From positions 1,736,001-1,800,000 of the forward strand of contig NC_071333.1 of NCBI RefSeq assembly GCF_010183535.1: a stretch of 64,000 bases of DNA. Direction: 5' to 3'. Made by a program: the position numbers and the translations under genes. This DNA is from Caenorhabditis remanei. Taxonomy: Eukaryota; Nematoda; Chromadorea; Rhabditida; Rhabditidae. Under the pieces are notes generated by a model. It had not been told where the DNA came from, did no database searches, and saw only the letters and a list, made by a program, of their open reading frames with translations. The stretch's first letter is position 1. Each line of letters begins with the position of its first letter. This document shows positions 56,530 to 64,000 of the stretch, one piece after another.

Positions 56530-57872
56530 AAATTTGCTGTGCTTTTATAATTGTGTCTATAATTTTTGCTTACTGTATTAATCATTCGCTTTATATATTA
56601 TATCACCTCCTCTCCTGTATCTTGCCTTCCCCAAAAGCCCAAAAATAAGTTCCCAATAAATATTGTAAGCGATTTCATTGCTGAATTAGAAAGTGGTATA
56701 CATATTAAAGAGGTCAGTGTAGGGTGAGGACTCTTTGGATGGCGCAGGTGGTTCAGTGGTATTTGGATTATATAGGTTTATTGAGTACTGTAGAATAATA
56801 AGTGAGGAGCAGGGGAAAAAGGGGGAAAGGATAGAGATGAGGGGGACACGGGTGACAATGAAGTGGGGATTCAGAGAGTCGACAAGAATGCAATGATTTA
56901 CAGAACAGAACACATCTAATGGGTAGAACGGATGTTCTTTTATACTAGGTACTTATCAAGTATTCTTCTTTTCCACAGCGTCTAAGTCGGTCATGTTCCA
57001 TTGTTCCGGTAGATCCGCTTCGTTGTTGGCGGACTTCGTAAAAGGGCATGTGTCGTCATGCATCTCTTATCTCCAGACAGTGGCGGCGGTTGCGGCTGCA
57101 GCGGTTGTTACGGTGGTTGAAGTCGCTGATCGTAGATCGCGACACATATGAATATCAAGTTGTTCCACTGAATCAGTAGCTGAAATGCAAAAAAACTTTT
57201 ATAAATATTTTTCTTTAAAACTATCTTGGTCAAAGTCAAAACTTTACATACAACTGTCTAGCAGCGTTCTGTATTTATTAGAAGACTACTTAAAGAGATT
57301 GTTATCAATTAATTGAGAAACATACTATCTGTGATATCAGTCACATGATCCGGATTGTAAAGACTACTGCCAGAACAATCCGTGATCAATAAACTGATAC
57401 TGTACAGAAGCGTTAACTCCTTTAACAGGTGTTTTACGCGCTAACAACAAGCATTTTTGGTACATTGATGAAATAATAAGTTTGGACAGCGATTGCACCT
57501 TCTTGAGAAAACTGTGCTTATTGAGCTGCATCAGAGTTTCATGATATCCGGAGTTTCAACACTACACAAACATCTTTCCAATTTAAAGCGGTTCACAAAT
57601 TCGGTGGATATCCTGGAAAACATCAATTCTTGGGAAACGTGATTGACTACGAAGACAGTGAAAACTGGCAGGTTTTGACTGAGTTTGAATTGAATTTAAA
57701 CCAACTTTGATGTTATTCAAGAAGATTTCAGTTTTTGCTGAGGCTAAAAGTATTTCGAGTGGATTTTGGTCGCTTTCTAGAGCAATTTTGTACGAAAATG
57801 CGCCGTGTGAGGGTTTCCTCCTGGATTTTAAAGATCAAACTAATGAAAATCGCGTCTAATACGCATCGGACC
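56530..57872. other. Intergenic
   Basis: 56690-57120 is purine-rich on plus, then GC-rich with a GGTTGCGGCTGCAGCGGTTG stretch. No supported gene. Texture like 22.2-22.9 kb, but no LTR ends found. Confidence 0.35.
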
Positions 57873-60800
57873 TCAATTTCTCTCTATATTTTGATTTTCA
57901 GTCACTTTTCTTATCAAATGAACAAAAGCTGCAACATCTGATCGTGATCGTTTAGCGAGACGCTGAATTGCTAGAAATTCTGGTCCTCCGCATTTACCAA
58001 CGGTGTGAGATTCCCGTCGATTCGTTGTCTGTGGAGTACCGCCCCCATCATCGATGGCGTCTGAAGGAGTCAGTGAAATCAAGAATGATTCCTTTCTCTG
58101 CCATTGCACGTCTCAATTTGTTTTTAGACGCTTTTTAGAAAAGTGAGAAATTTGATCAAAAACGAGAAAAGTATGTCGTCTGGCGTGCCGTCAACGCGTT
58201 GTTTTAAAAATTAGAGGCTTTTTTCTTATTCAGGTTTATCTGAACCAGTTATTTGCCTCAAAAAGTTCAAAAGTTTGTTAACTGGGTGTCTGAAGTGTCG
58301 TCGACGCAAGTTTTTTCTCTTACCGAATAAACAAAAACTGCAACATCTGATCGCTATCGTTTAACGAGACACTGACTTGCAAGAAACAGTGCTCCTCCGT
58401 ATTCATCATCGGCGTCAGATTTCCGTCGATTCGTTGTCTATGGAGTACCACCCACATGTCTGCTGCAGATGTCTCTCTGATGTCTATCATCATCACGTCT
58501 ACGGCGTTTGAAGGAGTCAGTGGAATGGAGGCTTCACGAATAATTCCCTTCTTTTCCAGTGGACTTTCCAATTGCTTACAGACAGTTTCAGGTCGAGAGT
58601 CAGGTGGAGATGCGTTTTGTTCTGAAATTTAATGGAAATAGAAGAGGAAAAAATGAGAAAATTCATCTAAAACGAGATGAATATGTCGTCTGGTGTGCCG
58701 TCAAATAGTTGTTCCAGTTTTTCAGCCATAAACGAGTTTAAAAAATTAGACGCGTTTTTTTTTCTTTGATTTATCTGAACCAGTTATTTGCTTCGAAAAG
58801 TTCAAACGTTTGCTACATGGAAGTCTGACGCGGGTTTCTCACGGTATTTTCCCAGATAACTTCATTTAAAATAGTATATGGTGCACCTTCGACGCTTTTT
58901 CGACAATTTTCAGGTGAAAACTTGCTTTCTGTCTTGTTTTTGCCGCTGTTTATAGCCGTTGCAGGTAAAAATGGGATTTTCTCCACAATTCTCACCTTAT
59001 TCACACATTTTCCGTCTCTCTTCGTAGTCTTTGCCTATGCTTAATTCTGAAGCTTCTTTTTTCTGTTGATGATCTTCCTGGCGTATTTTTCGTAAGTTTC
59101 GCAGGTTTTGAAAATTTTTGAAGAAGACGAATTTTGCAGGTTTTAAAGATTCAGAAGATTCTAGATTTTTCTCAGTATCATCAGGAGCTTCCCAAGCTTT
59201 CCAAACTTTTCGGTGTCAGTTGGATTTTTCTCGACGTCTTCTGGAGCCTTCTCAACATTGTTTGGCTTTTGGAGCTGTCGTTTTCTTGACGTCAGCTAGA
59301 TCCTTTTACATTGACGACAACGGCGCGTTCATCCTCTCCACACGACAATTTCTCAACGGTGAACCTGCAAAAATAAGAATTCGGTGATTTCAAACAACAA
59401 AAATTCAGTAGCTGGCGCACCTTAGACGCATTTCTGGTAAGTAGTGACTGAAGCCACCTTTTGAGCGGTTTCAGCTCTTTTATGGCAAAAAAATGGACTA
59501 ATTTGGTTAACTGGCGCACCTACGGCAATCTCCGATGATGCTTCGTGACTAAAAACTACACTTTTAATGATATTTCGAATTTAAGCATCGCCTAAAAGCT
59601 CTCAATCTGGCAAACCGTTGACGCGTTCCTTTGTTTACCAATGGTTAAAATGAGTGAAGACTACAAACTACAAACAATAATGGCTTTTTTGAAAGGTTTT
59701 TAGGCAAAACTTGTGCACCTTTGACGAGGCTGGGGCACCTGTGGCGCGATTCTGCCCGTTGGTGTCTGGCGCTTCTCTGGTGTATTTTTTAACATCTATC
59801 TGTTGGACTGTGTGTCCTGATGTCCCAATTTTACTGTAAAATGCTTTCTAGAAGGCAGAGGCGTCTTAGACGCGTTTCTGTCAGTTTTTTTTCTTTTTTG
59901 ATGCTCCCAATGCATTTGGATTCTAAGTGTCACGTCTAAATAAGAAGACGTCGGGTCTTTTTCGAGCTCTTCGACGGAAAACTGACAGTTTTTGTACCAA
60001 TTTGAAAGTTGAATCGGATTTTTGTAAAAGCAAAGAAAATATGACGCATCCACGTGGATTTCGGGAAATGAAGAATCTGGCAGTCGCAAGAATGACGTGG
60101 CCGAAAAGGCGGACAAGACGGCGCCACTGCTTGAAGTTGATGCAATTGCGGAGGAAGGAAGATTAGGCTAAAAAAAAGCTCGTACAGTATGAACAAATTT
60201 TGATGAGGGTACATACTACAAAGATAATTAAACTGGCAATTCTTGACGAAATTTGAATTGAATTAAAACGAATTTGGATGTTATTCAAAAAAATTTCAGT
60301 TTTAGCTGCGGCAAAGAGGATTTCGGGCAATTTTTTGACAGTTTATAGAAAAATTCGTACGAAAATGCGCCCCTTGATCAAAAACGAGGTCAATATGTCG
60401 TCTGGCATGCCGTCAATGCGTTGGTTGAAAAATTAGACGCGTTTTTTTTTCTCTGGTATATCTGAACCAGTTATTTGCTCCAAAAAGTTTGAAAGTTTCT
60501 TAACTGGGTGTCAGACGTGTCGTCAACGCTGGTATCTTACGGTAGGCACACCCTGGACGCTTTTTTGACAACTTTCGAGGTGAAATCTTGATTTCCGCCT
60601 CTCTCCGGGGTTTTCGTCGGTGCTTTTTCACTTTGCCACCGGCCAAAATACCGTTCAAACCACTGTCATTTCTGACATTCAGTCGTGACGCGGATTCCGA
60701 AGTTATTGTCCAATAGGGTGTTAGCACCGAATTCTTTCGTTTTTTGTTGAACCGCAAAAGTGGGCGTGGAATTAGCTATATCCGATGATATTCTGGGGTT

Positions 60801-61110
60801 TTTTCGAAGATTCAGAAGGTTCTGGAGCCTTCTCAGCTTCTTCTGGAGTTTCCCGAGCTCTCCCAGCTTTTTCGGTCTAGATTGTATTCTTCTCTACGTC
60901 TTTTGGCTATTGATGCTGTGTGTTGTCTTGGTGTCATCAAAATCGTTTGACATTGTCGACAACGGCGCCTTCATCCTCTTCACACGAAAATTTCTCAACT
61001 GCGAACCTGCAAAAATAGGAATTCGGTGACTGCAAACTACAAAACTGTAGTAGCTGGCGCGCCTTAGACGCATTTTTTTGTAAGGAGCAGTGACTGAATT
61101 CACCTTTTGA
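57873..61110. repeat. Field of diverged direct repeats
   Basis: 57905-58110 is repeated at 58318-58570 (AAAAACTGCAACATCTGATC; 'gattcgttgtct'). A 'gtcgtctggcgtgccgtcaa' unit occurs near 58171, 58683 and 60394. 59300-59470 is repeated at 60950-61120 (ACAACGGCGCGTTCATCCTC against ACAACGGCGCCTTCATCCTC). The short motif 'ctggcgcaccttagacgcat' recurs with variation many times. On the minus strand parts read as Glu/Lys/Pro-rich peptide, but frames are broken. Possibly a decayed repeat-protein gene family or a transposon. Confidence 0.5.
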
Positions 61111-61119
61111 GCGGTTTTA

Positions 61120-62930
61120 GCCCTAATATCGCGAAAAAATTGCTAAAACTCACTTTTTCTTGTTTCAAACTCCCTTTCGATGCGTCTTTTTACCGAATTC
61201 GATCTCGTCAAAAGAAATCTCCAACTCTGTAATTCTTTTTTTAATAATTGAAAAAAAAACTAATTTTTATTGAGTGGAAAAGATAACATGATGAAAACAA
61301 GCACATTTTGATTCTATCTGTAAAAATTGTGTACTAAAAATCCAAAACTCGAATCAAAAAGGAGAAATAAATGAAGAAAATGTATGTGATGACGGCAGCC
61401 GTCTCTCAAGACAGAGATGCTAACAATGTCCGAGGAAATAGTGTAGATCAGACGCGAGAGAAAAACGATATGTGTAACAAAAAGGAGGAGAGTTCAGAAA
61501 GATACATGTATTAAAATGCCCCTCGGAGGCCCTCGGAGGACGCGCAAACGAGAGAGAAGAGAAGTGAAAGAAAAAGAGGAAAGAGGGAGAAATACTCTCT
61601 TTACTACGCAAACACTTTCAGTGGAAAGAACCGACGCCATTTCACGTACGGAGAAATATTCAATGGTGAAACATAGAAATGATTATGTATAAATTTTAAA
61701 CGAAATAGAGATGTAAATTATCAGTTTTTGTTTGAATTGCTCTTTGAAGAATGTTACAAACCATTTTGCTACATTGAACGTTTTTCAGATGAGTTTTTCA
61801 GATGAATGCTTGTTTAAAAAAATGCAACCTTTGAAGACTTGTTGGGATAGAAAATAACACGTGTGATGAGAGATTGATATTGATTTTTCATTGAAATATG
61901 CTCCTTCATAGTGATACGAAATAATTATACTTAAAAAGTAAAATAAGTTTTTCTAAATTGCTGATATTTGCGTGGATCCTCGCAGAATCCCAGAAAAAAA
62001 GAGAGAATCCTCTTGGAGACAAAAGTTGTCTGACAAGGGAACCCCTAAGACCGCGCAAGTACTTTTTTTGGCTGAAACTTTCCGAATAAGTTAAGAATAA
62101 TCTGAAAATATAATATGATTCAGAAGTATTTATTTTTCGCCCGACACTTTCAGCAAAATCATCTCAAAATCAATTTTGCAAATCATTCTCAAATTATTCT
62201 GAAAAATTCAACCAGAAAAGCACTTGCACGGTCTTGGGAAAAAAATCTCCCCTGTACAATAAATTCTGCGACCTCAATGAATTCTGCGACCTCGACTGTG
62301 CAAACAATTTGGGAAGTACTTTTTCAGATTATCTATGTCCTTCCGCATTTATCAAGAAGGCTCTAACCCACAAAACGTTATCAGTACTGTTTTGGGTACT
62401 GATCAAGATACTTTTTCAGGAAAAAAAAGTTCCTTCCGGCACGATCAAAGTTGACCACTAGCATTTTCCTGGGAATTTTCTACGATTCTGATTAAAATCA
62501 GCGTGATAAGTTTTAAAATTCAAATTAGCAAAGACAATATCAGTCACTCACTGAACACGCACATCAACACGTTGAAAATAAGACGAAGTAAACGGAGAGA
62601 TGGGAAATCAATAAAAACACAGATTTCTAGATAGTTACTAATTTGTAGCTGAACTGTTGGACTTTTCTGGAAATGTAATGAACTTTAGACGTTGTAAACA
62701 ACAACCTTGACTCTTATCACTTTAAAATATGGAAAGTGCAATAAATATTAATTTCTTGTGTAGATAAGAAAAAGTTTTCAAACGTTGTTTTGTTCCTTTT
62801 GTGAGGCTCATGCAATATGATGTACGTCAGTCTTCTCCATTCATCTATTTTAGCCTCGTTCAGAAAACTACTCGCATCAAAAACCTGCAAAAATGTGTTC
62901 ATCCGGATTCACTATTTCTTTTTTCCTTTA
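61120..62930. other. Intergenic
   Basis: 61500-61600 is purine-rich. 61985-62030 contains a distant echo of the F-box upstream block (AGAGAATCCTCTTGGAGAC). No supported gene. Confidence 0.4.
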
Positions 62931-62941
62931 CCCTTCTCACA

Positions 62942-63010
62942 AGCGTGTTCGCGTGGTCGAGTGGTCAAGGCTCATGTCTGTGACTGGGAAAGGTTTTGCC
63001 ATGGCGCTTT
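62942..63010 (+). repeat. tRNA-like (Ser type) fragment
   Basis: GCGTGGTCGAGTGGTCAAGG is a good A box/D arm, followed by TGTCTGTGACTGGGAAAGG. There is no B box at the expected place, so it is not an intact tRNA. Related to the piece at 8.15 kb (shared GTCTGTGA). Confidence 0.4.
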
Positions 63011-63446
63011 TACCTTTATTTTTTCGAAAATCTTGGAGACATCCTGAAAAACACACATGCAAATCCAGACAGCGCCCACACGCGTTTTGTTGAATAAAAA
63101 TTTGGTTAGGAAACCATATTATAACAAATTCAAGCTTCACTTTTGTAAAAAATAAATCATTTATTCAACTTGGATCGAAATAAGGGAGAATATCTTTTAA
63201 AAAAATCAAATGACATTAGGTTTCGGAGAATGCAACTTTTTTTGTTAAGCAGAAGTTTTTTCCAATTGTTGCTTCAGTGTCTTTCAGCACTTCATCAAAA
63301 TTTTATACAGACTCTCAAGGACAAATTGGAACATGAATTTTCTAACAGGTTCTCCACAATATTAATCCCGCAACATTCTAATTTACTCCAGACGATGCAA
63401 TTTTTCGGCGGCTCTTCTTGATTCTTTTTGGACTCCGCTCATCAAG

Positions 63447-63582
63447 ATGGCGACGGAAACATCTGATACATCTAATTGTTGTTTTGGTGACTCGTTCTAT
63501 TTCATCAATCGTCGGTATTCAGCGACCGGAAATTTCTTCAATTGCGTTCGTTGGGATGTGCATTTGAAGAATTTTCTGGCTG
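63447..63582 (+). CDS. Possible first exon of an uncharacterised gene
   Basis: ATG at 63447 with MATETSDTSNCCFGDSFYFI then RRYSATGNFFNCVRWDVHL, ending at CTG/GTAAGC. Aromatic- and Cys-containing, loosely recalling a FLYWCH-type zinc finger start, but this is weak. No convincing next exon before the window end. A frame at about 63636-63722 (VHAFPSVDCLLRCEDSADGR) could belong to it. Confidence 0.25.
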
Positions 63583-64000
63583 GTAAGCTCTTTTGATATA
63601 ATTATCAAGACATCGTTTTGCTTCACGAATACGGCTTGCGCGTCCACGCTTTTCCATCGGTGGATTGCCTTCTTCGGTGTGAGGATTCCGCTGATGGTCG
63701 ATTTGAACTTATCTCTTTCTGAAAATTACTGAGATTAAAGGTGTATTGTGGTCAGTTATAAAATTTTGATTTGATAATGTATTCGTTTCGGCAAATTTAT
63801 ATTCATATTTCACGAATTTTAAAATTTGGTTTGAAACCCGCTGAAAATAAGTGCCGGAAAATTTGGTCAATGAAATGAACGGAGAAAATTGGCGTGATGG
63901 ATTTTTATAAATATTGGCAGTATTTTTGAGAAAAGTCCGATGACTAGGAAAAATATTTGAAGACCCATTTATTTTTAAATGATAGTCGAAAATTGGACTT

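Noticed and set aside
62942..63010. Functional tRNA-Ser
   Set aside because: No B box or acceptor stem pairing.
1..64000. CRISPR arrays, rRNA, bacterial operons
   Set aside because: None seen; the gene structure is that of a nematode nuclear genome.

Overview
This is nuclear DNA of a Caenorhabditis nematode. The reasons are tiny introns (46-57 bp) with GTAAGT donors and TTTTCAG acceptors, a large expansion of two-exon F-box genes with an FBA_2-type F-box-associated domain, a MED-type single-finger GATA factor, serpentine chemoreceptor remnants, and many short palindromic transposon relics. The density of young paralogs and broken genes is what one expects of a fast-evolving accessory region, such as a chromosome arm. 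Gene models below are read by eye from splice signals and paralog comparison.

Layout. 1-2.8 kb: an F-box gene (A) with a 1.7 kb first intron full of MITEs. 3.4-6 kb: two broken secreted CAP/SCP-like genes on the minus strand. 9.4-13.3 kb: two intact F-box genes (B, C) on plus. 13.5-17 kb: small exon-like membrane and cysteine-rich pieces on minus, mixed with MITEs. 19.3-20.8 kb: an intact ELM2-domain gene on minus, of the MTA/CoREST corepressor type. 21-24.9 kb: no recognisable gene.

24-47 kb is the core: about four tandem copies of a module. Each module has a minus-strand F-box gene facing away from a plus-strand F-box gene, followed in some copies by a truncated chemoreceptor and a MED-type GATA gene or its remnants. 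The pairs are D(-)/E(+), F(-)/H(+), I(-)/J(+) and K(-)/L(+). D and I are broken. A 1.78 kb palindromic TTAA-flanked element sits upstream of J. One MED-type gene at 26.4-26.9 kb is complete except for one TAG codon and keeps three perfect SKN-1-type sites upstream. 47.9-50.3 kb holds an F-box gene (M) with a one-base frameshift in a T8 run, plus two F-box fragments.

50.9-56.6 kb holds three copies of a TATA promoter with a non-coding first exon, each in front of a different small gene. 55.1-55.5 kb is a fold-back element. 57.8-61.1 kb is a field of diverged repeats. 61.1-64 kb has a tRNA-like relic and one possible first exon near the end.

F-box proteins are substrate receptors of SCF (SKP1-cullin-F-box) ubiquitin ligases. 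The variable FBA region would choose targets, so the cluster looks like a birth-and-death receptor array. No rRNA, intact tRNA, CRISPR array or bacterial-style operon was seen.
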